From an uncultured Acholeplasmataceae bacterium (GTDB taxonomy: Bacteria; Bacillota_I; Bacilli_A; Acholeplasmatales; Acholeplasmataceae): a DNA stretch of 64,000 nucleotides. Of the stretch, positions 1 to 8,755 are shown piece after piece. Both the position numbers and the translations under genes were made by a program. The stretch is from NCBI GenBank assembly GCA_927441705.1, contig CAKMKH010000031.1, forward strand, positions 1 to 64,000, given 5' to 3'. The notes beneath the pieces are model-generated. The model was not told the DNA's origin, did no database searches, and was given only the letters and a program-made list of their open reading frames with translations. Every line of letters begins with the position of its first letter. Position 1 is the first letter of the stretch.

Positions 1-262
1 GTTGTATAAAAAACTTCGATTTTGGATATTGAAGAAGCCATTGTTAACATATTTGATGACCCAACAAAAATCGAAGTTTTTTATACAACAAAAGAAGGAC
101 TTCCGGTGATAAAAATATGATTAAATGTATTGTTGTATAAAAAACTTCGATTTTGGATATTGAAGAAGCCATTGTTAACATATTTGATGACCCAACAAAA
201 ATCGAAGTTTTTTATACAACAAAAGAAGGACTTCCGGTGATAAAAATATGATTAAATGTATT
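1..262. repeat. Two perfect tandem copies of a 131-bp unit (1-131, 132-262); each copy begins with a 23-nt inverted copy of its own downstream sequence (1-23 vs 67-89; 132-154 vs 198-220)
   Basis: Direct reading: both copies identical from gttgtataaaaaacttcg to ...aaatgtatt; a third copy starts 'gttgt' then diverges into rlmH. Confidence 0.95.
156..251 (+). pseudogene. C-terminal tail of the gene upstream of rlmH (DIEEAIVNIFDDPTKIEVFYTTKEGLPVIKI*), 5' part absent from window; stop overlaps rlmH start (ATGA)
   Basis: In-frame translation to TGA 249-251; also present in the first tandem copy (25-120). Confidence 0.6.
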
Positions 263-691
263 GTTGTCGGAAAAATGAATCATAAGTATTTAAATGAAGG
301 AATTGAATATTATAAAAAGCAACTTCCTACTCAATTAGAAATGATTGAAATCAAGGATGAAAAAGATGCTTCTGGAATGGAAGCTGAGGGTATAAATATA
401 TTAAATAAAATTAAGGATTCTGATGTTGTTGTTGCACTAGCAATTAAAGGAAAAATGATGGATAGTTATCAGTTTTCTAAACTAATTGAAGATGTCAACA
501 CCTATCAGCAAGGAGACTTAGTTTTTGTTATCGGTGGATCTTATGGATTATCAAAAGCTGTATATCAAAGATCAAACCATCAAATATCTTTTTCTAAAAT
601 GACGTTTCCACATCAAATGATGCGTCTTATATTAGTAGAACAAATATATCGTGGGTTTATGATTATGAAAAATCACCCATATCACAAGTAA
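248..691 (+). CDS. rlmH: 23S rRNA (pseudouridine1915-N3)-methyltransferase RlmH
   Basis: Family signature GDLVFVIGGSYG..., SKMTFPHQMMRLILVEQIYRGFMIMKNHPYHK. Confidence 0.95.
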   Translation: MIKCIVVGKMNHKYLNEGIEYYKKQLPTQLEMIEIKDEKDASGMEAEGINILNKIKDSDVVVALAIKGKMMDSYQFSKLIEDVNTYQQGDLVFVIGGSYGLSKAVYQRSNHQISFSKMTFPHQMMRLILVEQIYRGFMIMKNHPYHK

Positions 692-704
692 GGATTGATA
701 AATT

Positions 705-1340
705 ATGAAGAAAAAATATATATTTTGGGATTTTAATGGAACTATTTTGGACGATCGTCGATTATGCTTTGACATTTTAAATGAGATGCTTGAAGAAAAT
801 GGACGAAAAAAAGTAACCTTAAAAGATTACTTAATGATTTTCGATTTTCCAGTTAAAAATTATTACGCAAAAGTTTATGATTTAAATGAAACACCATTTA
901 ATGTATTATCAAATAGATTTATAGAACTTTATCAACCAAGAAGTATGAACGAAAAACTTCACTTAGGTGTCATTGATACAATTTTCTATTATAAATCTAT
1001 GGGTGTTAAAAACATATTATTATCGGCATCTGAAAAAGATAATTTAAAGGAACAAGTGGGACATTTTGGTATAAGCCATTATTTTGATGACATATTAGGC
1101 ACACAAAATTCACATGGTGAAAGTAAATTAGAAGTTGCTAAAAAATATGTCAAATCTAAAAAGATTAAGGGTAGTGATGCTGTAATCATTGGAGATACCC
1201 TCCATGATGCTGAAGTTGGAGAAGCTTTAGGCTTTGATATAATATTATATACTAAAGGACATCAACATAAGAGTAGACTTAAAGAATACCAAACCATTGA
1301 CAATTTTTATGAATTAAGCGATATCATCAATAAAAAATAA
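705..1340 (+). CDS. HAD-family hydrolase (phosphoglycolate phosphatase-like)
   Basis: DFNGTILDD motif I, GDTLHDAEVG motif. Confidence 0.85.
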   Translation: MKKKYIFWDFNGTILDDRRLCFDILNEMLEENGRKKVTLKDYLMIFDFPVKNYYAKVYDLNETPFNVLSNRFIELYQPRSMNEKLHLGVIDTIFYYKSMGVKNILLSASEKDNLKEQVGHFGISHYFDDILGTQNSHGESKLEVAKKYVKSKKIKGSDAVIIGDTLHDAEVGEALGFDIILYTKGHQHKSRLKEYQTIDNFYELSDIINKK

Positions 1341-1372
1341 ATGACAATCACAAACGATTGTCATTTTCTTTT
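1341..1372. terminator. Bidirectional terminator between convergent genes
   Basis: aaatgacaatc-acaaac-gattgtcattt stem flanked by A/T runs. Confidence 0.75.
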
Positions 1373-2986
1373 TTAAAGTATGTAATACAGCATTAATGAT
1401 AAGAATGCAATATAAAATATGAATAAATAATTTGCTGATTCAAAAGTAATTTGATATTCTCTTATTACTCTAACAGGCTTGTAATCTTTTGAAATATAGT
1501 ATTTATATAAAACATATCCGATTGCAATGTACATAAAATAGTCTATCCAAGATCTTAAATCAAATAGTTTCACGTATGAGAAGTCTATATTAAAGATTGC
1601 TAGGCCAATTTCTTTATAAAAAATACCAATAATAATACATAATATACCTATAGTTATAATCGATACGAATTGTTTTGCATCTTTTCGTTTTTCTAATTTA
1701 ACTTTTTCACCAAATAGTATTTGTGAAAATTTTAGGAATGAAGTCACAGTTCCAATGTTTATTAAAGCAAACAAAAACATTTTAAATGGATCTGCTTTAA
1801 AACTATACTTCACAAGTGTTTTAGAAACATAACCATTAAAGAAGGGTGCTCCTGAGATTGCTAGCATACCTATTATTAAAAATATTGAAGTTAATGGCAT
1901 CGATTTAAAAACACCTCTAATGGCATATATTTTCTTAGTTTTATACTCATATATGATTAATCCTGCACATAAGAATAATAAAGATTTAAATAAAGCATGA
2001 TTTACTAGATGAAATAACCCACCATAATAAGATAACCCGTAACCATAAGAAAGTCCCATCATCATTATACCCACTTGAGAAATAGTGTGGTGTGCTAAAA
2101 CTTGTTTCAAATCTTTTTGTGAGAGGGCTAGAATTACTCCTACTAAAGCAGTGAATGCGCCAATATAAAATAGTACTTCAGTCATTTGATATGTTTCATA
2201 ACCAAACATATAAACATGAACTCTTATAAAAAGATAAAGACCTCCTTTAACCAATAATCCAGATAATAAGGCAGATAAAGAAGTATAGGCAACACCATGC
2301 GCACGGGGAAGCCAAGTATATAGTGGGAATAAAGCGGCTTTTACACTTGCGCCAGATATCATCATAATATAAGCAAACTTGATGATTGGTTCATTGGCAT
2401 GATCACTAATATGTGTTGCTAGATATGCCATGTTGATTGACCCATATGTATAATATAGTATAATGATTCCGATTAAGAAAAACATCGCACCAAGTGTATT
2501 TAATAACAAGTAATAAATCGCAGCTTTAAGGGAAGGTCCATTTTTCTTAAAGGATATCAAGATTGTAATTAATACTGTAATAAGTTCTAAAAAAACAAAA
2601 AGATTAAATAAATCGTTTGTTTGCAAGAAAGCTAAAAAGATACCCTCTAAAAACATTAAGAAAAATAAATATTTATGATATTTACTATTTGTTTTAAATG
2701 TGTAGAATAAAATCATTGTCCACATAAAAATCGTTAATCCAATAAATAACAACGATAGACTATCATTTCTTAAAGTAATCGCAAATCTTTCATCCCATCC
2801 ACCTAAAATAATGAATGATATACTAGGATCATTGGGAAGTTCGTAAACATAATATCCAAGTAAGAAGATAAGAATAAGCTGTGTAAGAAAAACTATGTTA
2901 GTTATGAATTTATTTTTAATTAAATAAATAATAACTGCACTAATAATTGGTACAAATATAAATAATACAGGAATAAACTGCGCCAT
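1373..2986 (-). CDS. mrpD: Mrp/Mbh-type antiporter subunit D (NuoN-like)
   Basis: Polytopic proton-conducting antiporter family sequence (SGASVKAALFPLYTWLPRAHGVAYTSLSALLSGLLVKGGLYLFIR). Confidence 0.88.
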   Translation of the reverse strand: MAQFIPVLFIFVPIISAVIIYLIKNKFITNIVFLTQLILIFLLGYYVYELPNDPSISFIILGGWDERFAITLRNDSLSLLFIGLTIFMWTMILFYTFKTNSKYHKYLFFLMFLEGIFLAFLQTNDLFNLFVFLELITVLITILISFKKNGPSLKAAIYYLLLNTLGAMFFLIGIIILYYTYGSINMAYLATHISDHANEPIIKFAYIMMISGASVKAALFPLYTWLPRAHGVAYTSLSALLSGLLVKGGLYLFIRVHVYMFGYETYQMTEVLFYIGAFTALVGVILALSQKDLKQVLAHHTISQVGIMMMGLSYGYGLSYYGGLFHLVNHALFKSLLFLCAGLIIYEYKTKKIYAIRGVFKSMPLTSIFLIIGMLAISGAPFFNGYVSKTLVKYSFKADPFKMFLFALINIGTVTSFLKFSQILFGEKVKLEKRKDAKQFVSIITIGILCIIIGIFYKEIGLAIFNIDFSYVKLFDLRSWIDYFMYIAIGYVLYKYYISKDYKPVRVIREYQITFESANYLFIFYIAFLSLMLYYIL

Positions 2987-3315
2987 TATTTATCCCCCTT
3001 AAAAATAACTTTCCATTCTATGCTTCCATAGTGGTGAAAAATTTTAATACAAAGCATAAGAGCTAATGAAGTTATCGTAGATCCGATAACAATAGTTGTT
3101 ATCATTAAGGCTTGAGGAAGCGGATCAACAATATCTAGTCCAAGGGTAGTTAGTATTGGGATAAGACCACCTTCATATGCACCAAAATTTAAAAATAATA
3201 AAATAGTTCCAGCTTCAACAATTGTTATACAGAAAACAGATTTTATGATATTTTTACTAATAGCTAAACCGTAAATTCCTATAAGAATTACGATAAACGA
3301 TAAAATCGGATTCAT
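2986..3315 (-). CDS. mrpC: Mrp/Mbh-type antiporter subunit C (NuoK-like)
   Basis: Small NuoK-like protein, DPLPQALMITTIVIGSTITSLALML. Confidence 0.88.
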   Translation of the reverse strand: MNPILSFIVILIGIYGLAISKNIIKSVFCITIVEAGTILLFLNFGAYEGGLIPILTTLGLDIVDPLPQALMITTIVIGSTITSLALMLCIKIFHHYGSIEWKVIFKGDK

Positions 3316-3316
3316 A

Positions 3317-4018
3317 TTATCTGCCCTCCTTTAAGAATGCTGTAAAAATTGCTACTAAACCTAATGAAACTTTTGCACCAATTAATATATTCATAGCTGT
3401 TAAGAAAATTGCTTTATATTCAATATTTGAATTCACTGGCATAAAGTTTGTGAAAAGTTCTCCTCTTGTAAAAAAAGATAATGATGATATTAGGATAAGA
3501 AATAGAAATAGAAATTTTTCAATAGTTAATACACGGTGGACATTCACAGTTTTAGTTATGTCAATATAATATAGAATTAAAATAGCAGTAGCAACTATTG
3601 CGCCACCTTGAAATCCTCCACCAGGAGATAAGTGACCATTGACGATAACATAAATGCCAAATAGTAACATGATTGGATATAAAATTCTACTGAATGTAAC
3701 AAATAATTCAGGAGTTTTTTGTTTATCTAGCATAAATGTTGCATTTTTCTCATCAATCGTATGTTCAGAGATTAACATAACACCGGAAACCGCAATAAGG
3801 AGAATTGCTGCTTCAAATAAACTATCAAAAAGTCTATAGTCCAAGTATATGCCCGTTACTAAATTAAGACTGCCTGTATCGGTATATCCATTTTGGCTAA
3901 AAAATATTTTTCCTGAATTATTATAAATCCCTTCAAATGATTCCATAGATGTTATAAAAACAAATAATATAAAAACTAATAATAAGATAAGTGTTATTCT
4001 TTTAATCAATGGACTCAC
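3317..4018 (-). CDS. mrpB: Mrp antiporter MnhB-domain subunit with MbhE-like N-terminal extension
   Basis: GHLSPGGGFQGGAIVATAIL MnhB motif; N-terminal TGIYLDYRLFDSLFEAAILLIAVSGV. Confidence 0.85.
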   Translation of the reverse strand: MSPLIKRITLILLLVFILFVFITSMESFEGIYNNSGKIFFSQNGYTDTGSLNLVTGIYLDYRLFDSLFEAAILLIAVSGVMLISEHTIDEKNATFMLDKQKTPELFVTFSRILYPIMLLFGIYVIVNGHLSPGGGFQGGAIVATAILILYYIDITKTVNVHRVLTIEKFLFLFLILISSLSFFTRGELFTNFMPVNSNIEYKAIFLTAMNILIGAKVSLGLVAIFTAFLKEGR

Positions 4019-4571
4019 CTTCCTTAAACGTTACGATTTCTATATAATCGTAAGCGAAGGTTTCTTTGATAAGGTGGTCCATCAAAATAGAACTTTGTTT
4101 ACCTTTTAAAATAAATTTTTGTTTTACATGATCAAAAGAAATAATTAAATCCACGTTTAAATCAGTTGTTAAGTCTTCATCTGAACCCTTAATGTTTGCA
4201 CACACATTCATTTTTAAGTCGTTATGATCAACGAAATTATTTAATACTTGATAAAGTTCTATGTTCTTTTCATCTATATTCTCATCAGTGATATGATCAT
4301 GATCCACACGATCTAAAACAATGAATTCTCTTTGTCTAGAAATACTGATAACATAAATGAGTGGGATAATTGCAGATCCTATGGCAACTTCAGCAATGGC
4401 AACATCAGGAGCTTGATTTAAAACATAGAGTGTAGCAGCAACTAGTCCAAAAGAAGAAATGTAGATAATAATCGTAAAGTTTTCTTTATGAAAAACAATA
4501 GCTAAAGCAATAATAATTAAAAGAACTTGAAGTAAAGTAGGTATAAGATCATTCATTTTTGACATCCTCAC
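4002..4571 (-). CDS. DUF4040/MbhD-like subunit (equivalent to part of the MrpA C-terminus)
   Basis: APDVAIAEVAIGSAIIPLIYVISI motif; position in the operon. Confidence 0.75.
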   Translation of the reverse strand: MRMSKMNDLIPTLLQVLLIIIALAIVFHKENFTIIIYISSFGLVAATLYVLNQAPDVAIAEVAIGSAIIPLIYVISISRQREFIVLDRVDHDHITDENIDEKNIELYQVLNNFVDHNDLKMNVCANIKGSDEDLTTDLNVDLIISFDHVKQKFILKGKQSSILMDHLIKETFAYDYIEIVTFKEGESID

Positions 4572-4857
4572 TTTCTTTTAGAGGTATGCCAATTAAGTAA
4601 GCAGATCTTATGTTAACATGAGAACTAATTGGATTTGTGATGACTAAAAATAAAATAAGAAGAACTAATCTAAAACCATACTCAATTTGCCATGTAATAA
4701 ATACCAGTGAAAATAATACTAAAAAACTACCTACTGTATCAATAGTTGCAGCGGTTAAAATTCGAGTATATAAATTTTTTAATGAAAATATGGCAATCAT
4801 GCCAAATATTATAAACAGCCATGCGATAGCTATAATGACATAAGCGATAATATTCAT
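4549..4857 (-). CDS. mrpG: Mrp antiporter subunit G
   Basis: MnhG-like small membrane protein (NPISSHVNIRSAYLIGIPL). Confidence 0.8.
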   Translation of the reverse strand: MNIIAYVIIAIAWLFIIFGMIAIFSLKNLYTRILTAATIDTVGSFLVLFSLVFITWQIEYGFRLVLLILFLVITNPISSHVNIRSAYLIGIPLKESEDVKNE

Positions 4858-5129
4858 TTTTGTCTACTCCCTGCCATAATAAATTTTGAAAGTAGGGTCA
4901 TCGTCAAAAATCCGATGATACCATAAGTGATCGCGATATCTAGTAATACAAGACGTTCTAAGTAAACAGCATATACTGCAATAAATAGAACAACTTTAGC
5001 AGACATTAAGTTTAACATCAAGATTTTGTCCCAAAGTGTTTTTGAATAGATAAGTCTAATTAAAGATAGGATCATTGCAATGACTAAAACGAATAGAGTG
5101 ATTAATAAGAATAATTTAATTAGAGTCAT
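4854..5129 (-). CDS. mrpF: Mrp antiporter subunit F
   Basis: MnhF-like small membrane protein, operon position. Confidence 0.8.
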   Translation of the reverse strand: MTLIKLFLLITLFVLVIAMILSLIRLIYSKTLWDKILMLNLMSAKVVLFIAVYAVYLERLVLLDIAITYGIIGFLTMTLLSKFIMAGSRQK

Positions 5130-5631
5130 AATGATCCTCCTTTTTCAATAAGAATTTTTCAAAACGATCTCTAATAGGTTTTGCAAGAGTTTCATGATCT
5201 GTTTTAGGATCGGCAAGCACCATCACAAAAATAGTTTTATTTGTAACTTCAATACTAATAGTTCCTGGTGTTAGTGTAATAGAATTAGCCACTATAGCAA
5301 CTTGAATTGGAGTCAAGTGTTCAAGAGTTATCTTAAATACAACGGGTTCATAATTACCTTTAAATAAGTTTATAACATATAAGATGGATGATCTAAATAT
5401 TTCATAAAAGAGAACAAAGAAATATAAAAATAATTTTCCAAAGTGTACACCTTGAAATTTAAAACCTTCATCATCATATAAAACTTGATATGTAAATATG
5501 GCAACAAAAAAAGAAATCGCCACACCGAAAATAATAGTTCTTAATTCAAAATTGAAATTGAATAAAAACCATAGTATCAGCATGACGATAAAAAATTTTA
5601 ATCTAGAGATTATATTTTTCACGAGCATCAT
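5116..5631 (-). CDS. mrpE: Mrp antiporter subunit E
   Basis: VAIVANSITLTPGTISIEV MnhE motif. Confidence 0.88.
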   Translation of the reverse strand: MMLVKNIISRLKFFIVMLILWFLFNFNFELRTIIFGVAISFFVAIFTYQVLYDDEGFKFQGVHFGKLFLYFFVLFYEIFRSSILYVINLFKGNYEPVVFKITLEHLTPIQVAIVANSITLTPGTISIEVTNKTIFVMVLADPKTDHETLAKPIRDRFEKFLLKKEDHYDSN

Positions 5632-5796
5632 TCTCCCAAATGAAATTTTATTATATTATATCATAGGATAATAACTAATCATAGAGTGTAAGGAATGTAG
5701 GCTATATATTTTCATTTTTATATCTCTATATGATAAAAATTTATATTCATATGACTCAAAATATGATATGATAAATAAAAAGGAGATAATATAAAT

Positions 5797-6231
5797 ATGA
5801 AGAAAAGAGCGACCACTTTTTTTAAGGGGTTTAAAGAATTTATTTCCAAAGGTAATATCATTGATTTAGCTGTTGCGTTCATTATAGGGGTTGCATTTAA
5901 AGAAATAATTACCTCTTTGGTAAATGATATTATTATGCCACTAGTGACATCTTTAACAGGAGAAGCAAATTTCACAGATCTTGTTTGGTACATCAACAAT
6001 GCTGAAATTAGATATGGTTCATTTATACAACAAATCATCGAATTTTTAATTATTGCGTTTAGTATCTATGCCGCAATAACACTTGTAATAAAGAGAAAAG
6101 AATTTAATGAAAGAGTAGCTAAAGATCATGCTCCAGTTGTCGAAGAAGCACCAAAAGAAGTTGTTATACCTGAAGATATAAAATTATTAACTGAAATTAG
6201 AGATCAATTAAAAGAAATACAGAAGAAATAA
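5797..6231 (+). CDS. mscL: Large-conductance mechanosensitive channel MscL
   Basis: FISKGNIIDLAVAFIIGVAFKEIITSLVNDIIMPLV. Confidence 0.95.
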   Translation: MKKRATTFFKGFKEFISKGNIIDLAVAFIIGVAFKEIITSLVNDIIMPLVTSLTGEANFTDLVWYINNAEIRYGSFIQQIIEFLIIAFSIYAAITLVIKRKEFNERVAKDHAPVVEEAPKEVVIPEDIKLLTEIRDQLKEIQKK

Positions 6232-6240
6232 GGAGATTAT

Positions 6241-7092
6241 ATGAAGAAAATAGCAATATTAACTTGTAGTAATGCAGGTCTAGATTATCTTGATTATCCA
6301 AAAGATATTCGTATATTACGTTCTGTTATTCATTTTGGGACAGATGAAAGTTTTAATGACTTTATTGATATGGATGCAAAAACTTTTTATGAGCGCATAA
6401 AAAAAGATCCAAATGATATTCCAAAAACATCATATGTATCTATAGGCAAAATGATAGAAACTTTTGAAGAGTTAGAAAAAGAAGGTTATGAGGAAGCATT
6501 AGTCATTGTGATTTCTTCAGAACTTAGTGGACTTTATGAAGCTGTTAAAAGAACTGCTAGTGAAGTTAAAATTAAAGTTACTGTTTTTGATTCTAAAACT
6601 TTAGCTTATGGCGAAGCTTATATGGTATTAGAAGCACATCGTTTAGCACAAGAAGGAAAAAGTGTCACAGAAATTCTACCTTATCTAGAGAAAATAAGAG
6701 ATCACGATAAAGTCTTTTTTGCAGTTGATACCCTTTTATATCTTGTTAAAAATGGCAGACTATCAAAACTCTCTGGTACACTAGGAACAATGTTGCAATT
6801 AAAACCGTTATTAGTATTAGGTGACAATGGTAAAGTTGAAACTCTAGAAAAGATCAGAACTATACATAAAGCACACATGCGTGTTTTAGAAAAATATATT
6901 GAAGAGACAAAAAACAAAAATGTAATCACATATATTTCTCATGCTCATGCAGATGAATATGTGGGTTGGTTTGTATCGAAAATCAAAGAAGCATTTCCAG
7001 ATAGAGAAGTTATTGTTGCTTATTTAACACCAGTTGTTGGCGCACATACTGGTCCTAATGGTATTGGTGTTGGATATATTCAAATTGACTAA
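6241..7092 (+). CDS. DegV family (fatty-acid-binding) protein
   Basis: PKTSYVSIG, LVIVISSELSGLYE, FAVDTLLYLVKNGRLS, HTGPNGIGVGY. Confidence 0.92.
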   Translation: MKKIAILTCSNAGLDYLDYPKDIRILRSVIHFGTDESFNDFIDMDAKTFYERIKKDPNDIPKTSYVSIGKMIETFEELEKEGYEEALVIVISSELSGLYEAVKRTASEVKIKVTVFDSKTLAYGEAYMVLEAHRLAQEGKSVTEILPYLEKIRDHDKVFFAVDTLLYLVKNGRLSKLSGTLGTMLQLKPLLVLGDNGKVETLEKIRTIHKAHMRVLEKYIEETKNKNVITYISHAHADEYVGWFVSKIKEAFPDREVIVAYLTPVVGAHTGPNGIGVGYIQID

Positions 7093-7106
7093 TTTAATTT
7101 AATTAA

Positions 7107-7150
7107 AAGGGATTTTGGTAGATGTACTCAACCAAAATCCCTTTTTTATT
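7107..7150. terminator. Bidirectional terminator (aaaagggattttggt...accaaaatccctttttta)
   Basis: Long stem with T run between convergent genes. Confidence 0.85.
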
Positions 7151-8110
7151 TTATGCGTTTTCAATAACAGCAACTATTGGAATAAGCAAGAATGCGATCC
7201 ATGATATTTCAAACAATCCAAAGAAATAACCTAGGCTATAAAATATCACAACTGCAATGAATGGCATGTATGGTGTGATTTTTTTAGAATGATCAAATAA
7301 GAAGATAGATGTTACAGGTATTAAAAGCAGAATCATCCAACTATATCCCCAACCATCTAGCAATAAACCAATTGCTAAAAAAGTTGATAATGATAATAAC
7401 AAAACGATAAGAAAGGTAATTGCACTTTTTCTTTTTAAAGGATCTTTTATGACTAATTCGAATTTAAGTTCTGCAAAATATAAGCCAACTATAGCTGGTA
7501 AAAGAAATCCAAAGAGGCCAATCATGAAATCATTATACATGTATCCCATGATAAGATAAAATGCAGCAGCTAATAGTAGTGATCCAACAAACATTAATTT
7601 CTTTATTGTATTCTTTTCATAAATCATTGAAACTATTGGAATAATCAAAAATATCAACCACGTAGGATTCCAGTTAGAAGTATAAGTTCCCACCAATATG
7701 AAAATAACAATTGCTAAAAATGGTGATAAAGCAACTATTTTTTCTTTTGTATCAGTGCTTAATATAATTGCAGTTACAGGGATTAGCAAGAACACAAGCC
7801 ATGTCGGATGCCAGATGTCAGTAGTTAAACCGATAAGCATAAATGTTATGACCGCAAAAAACGGAGATAAAGCTATGATTTTGTTACTATGTTTTTTTGA
7901 ACTTTTTAGGGTTAACGTGTCTCTTAGCTCATAATAAACTTGTTTTGGTTGTCCCAACAAATTATAAACTTCTTCATCCGATAATCCTCTTTCTAGAGCA
8001 TCATCATACATTTGCTCATAATCTATAAGAACGTCTTTTATTTCTTCGTCTTTTATTTCGTGTGATAATAATTCCTGTCTTAGTGCTTCTAAATATAATT
8101 TTTTATTCAT
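7151..8110 (-). CDS. HAAS/DUF1700-like membrane protein with repeated transmembrane units
   Basis: N-terminal HAAS-like region (YLEALRQELLSHEIKDEEIKDVLIDYEQMYDDALERGLSDEEVYNLLGQP); repeated PFxAVIxFxLxG...W.P.WL.FLLIP; pairs with a PadR regulator. Confidence 0.75.
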   Translation of the reverse strand: MNKKLYLEALRQELLSHEIKDEEIKDVLIDYEQMYDDALERGLSDEEVYNLLGQPKQVYYELRDTLTLKSSKKHSNKIIALSPFFAVITFMLIGLTTDIWHPTWLVFLLIPVTAIILSTDTKEKIVALSPFLAIVIFILVGTYTSNWNPTWLIFLIIPIVSMIYEKNTIKKLMFVGSLLLAAAFYLIMGYMYNDFMIGLFGFLLPAIVGLYFAELKFELVIKDPLKRKSAITFLIVLLLSLSTFLAIGLLLDGWGYSWMILLLIPVTSIFLFDHSKKITPYMPFIAVVIFYSLGYFFGLFEISWIAFLLIPIVAVIENA

Positions 8111-8423
8111 TAAATGTTCCTCCTACGATTTTAAATACACCATTTAAAAATGTTTTCCATTCTTTTACGTTTTCGTTTAATCTTTTTTTTCCTTCTGTTG
8201 TTATTTGATAATATTTTCTTGGCGCACCAAGATTAGTCTGTTTTTCATATATTGTAAATAGATCTTGAGCTGTTAGTCTTCTTAATATAGGATATATAGT
8301 GTTTTCGTTGACATCTATGTCAGTAGCAAGCCTTTCAATGACTTCAAATCCATACATGTCTTTCTCGTTTATCACATACAATATGCACATCTCAAGGATG
8401 CCTTTTTTTAGTTGAGTGTTCAT
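8103..8423 (-). CDS. PadR-family transcriptional regulator
   Basis: KKGILEMCILYVINEKDMYGFEVIERL...ENTIYPILRRL...GAPRKYYQITTEGKKRL. Confidence 0.92.
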   Translation of the reverse strand: MNTQLKKGILEMCILYVINEKDMYGFEVIERLATDIDVNENTIYPILRRLTAQDLFTIYEKQTNLGAPRKYYQITTEGKKRLNENVKEWKTFLNGVFKIVGGTFNE

Positions 8424-8438
8424 TAAATCCTCCTTTAC

Positions 8439-8485
8439 TGTGTTTTACACACTACTAATATATCACATGTACTGTGTGAAACACA
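8439..8485. promoter_or_regulatory. Candidate PadR operator: two TGTGTnnnACACA palindromes (8439-8451 and 8473-8485)
   Basis: TGTGTTTTACACA and TGTGTGAAACACA, 34 bp centre-to-centre, directly upstream of the padR-like gene. Confidence 0.7.
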
Positions 8486-8576
8486 ATACCAAAACAAAAA
8501 AATCTTTATTTTTTTTAAATCTTGTCTTTTTATTTTTATTGTGATAATATATCAACAAATAGATGAGGTGACGTCT

Positions 8577-8624
8577 ATGTTAAAAATGAAAAAGGTTGTT
8601 TATTATTATTCATATAAGATATAA
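8577..8624 (+). CDS. Putative Tyr-rich leader peptide MLKMKKVVYYYSYKI
   Basis: ATG with upstream gaggtg SD-like sequence; TAT TAT TAT TCA TAT run; directly precedes the DAHP synthase/tyrA operon. Confidence 0.7.
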   Translation: MLKMKKVVYYYSYKI

Positions 8625-8640
8625 GGACTGCTAAATCTAA

Positions 8641-8730
8641 GGCATTCCTTTTTGTGAATTGTAAAGGAACAGCCAAATCATGATTATAAAAATCATCCTT
8701 GGGGTTCCTCAGGGATTTTTTATTTTTTAT
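8641..8730 (+). promoter_or_regulatory. Candidate attenuator: hairpin 8645-8651/8663-8669, terminator-like hairpin 8688-8720 followed by T tract, alternative pairing 8665-8670/8704-8709
   Basis: ttccttt/aaaggaa stem; aaaaatc..cct/agg..gattttt stem then tttatttttt; aggaac complementary to gttcct. Confidence 0.6.
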
Positions 8731-8755
8731 AGGTATCCAAAAGGAGATATAACTT

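Noticed and set aside
1-262. CRISPR-like or mobile-element terminal repeat
   Set aside because: Only two contiguous copies, containing coding sequence of native genes; no spacers, transposase or cas genes.
8560-8755. T-box riboswitch upstream of the DAHP synthase gene
   Set aside because: I could not find the conserved T-box sequence (GGGTGGNACCGCG-like) or a Stem I pattern; the Tyr-codon leader ORF explains the region better.
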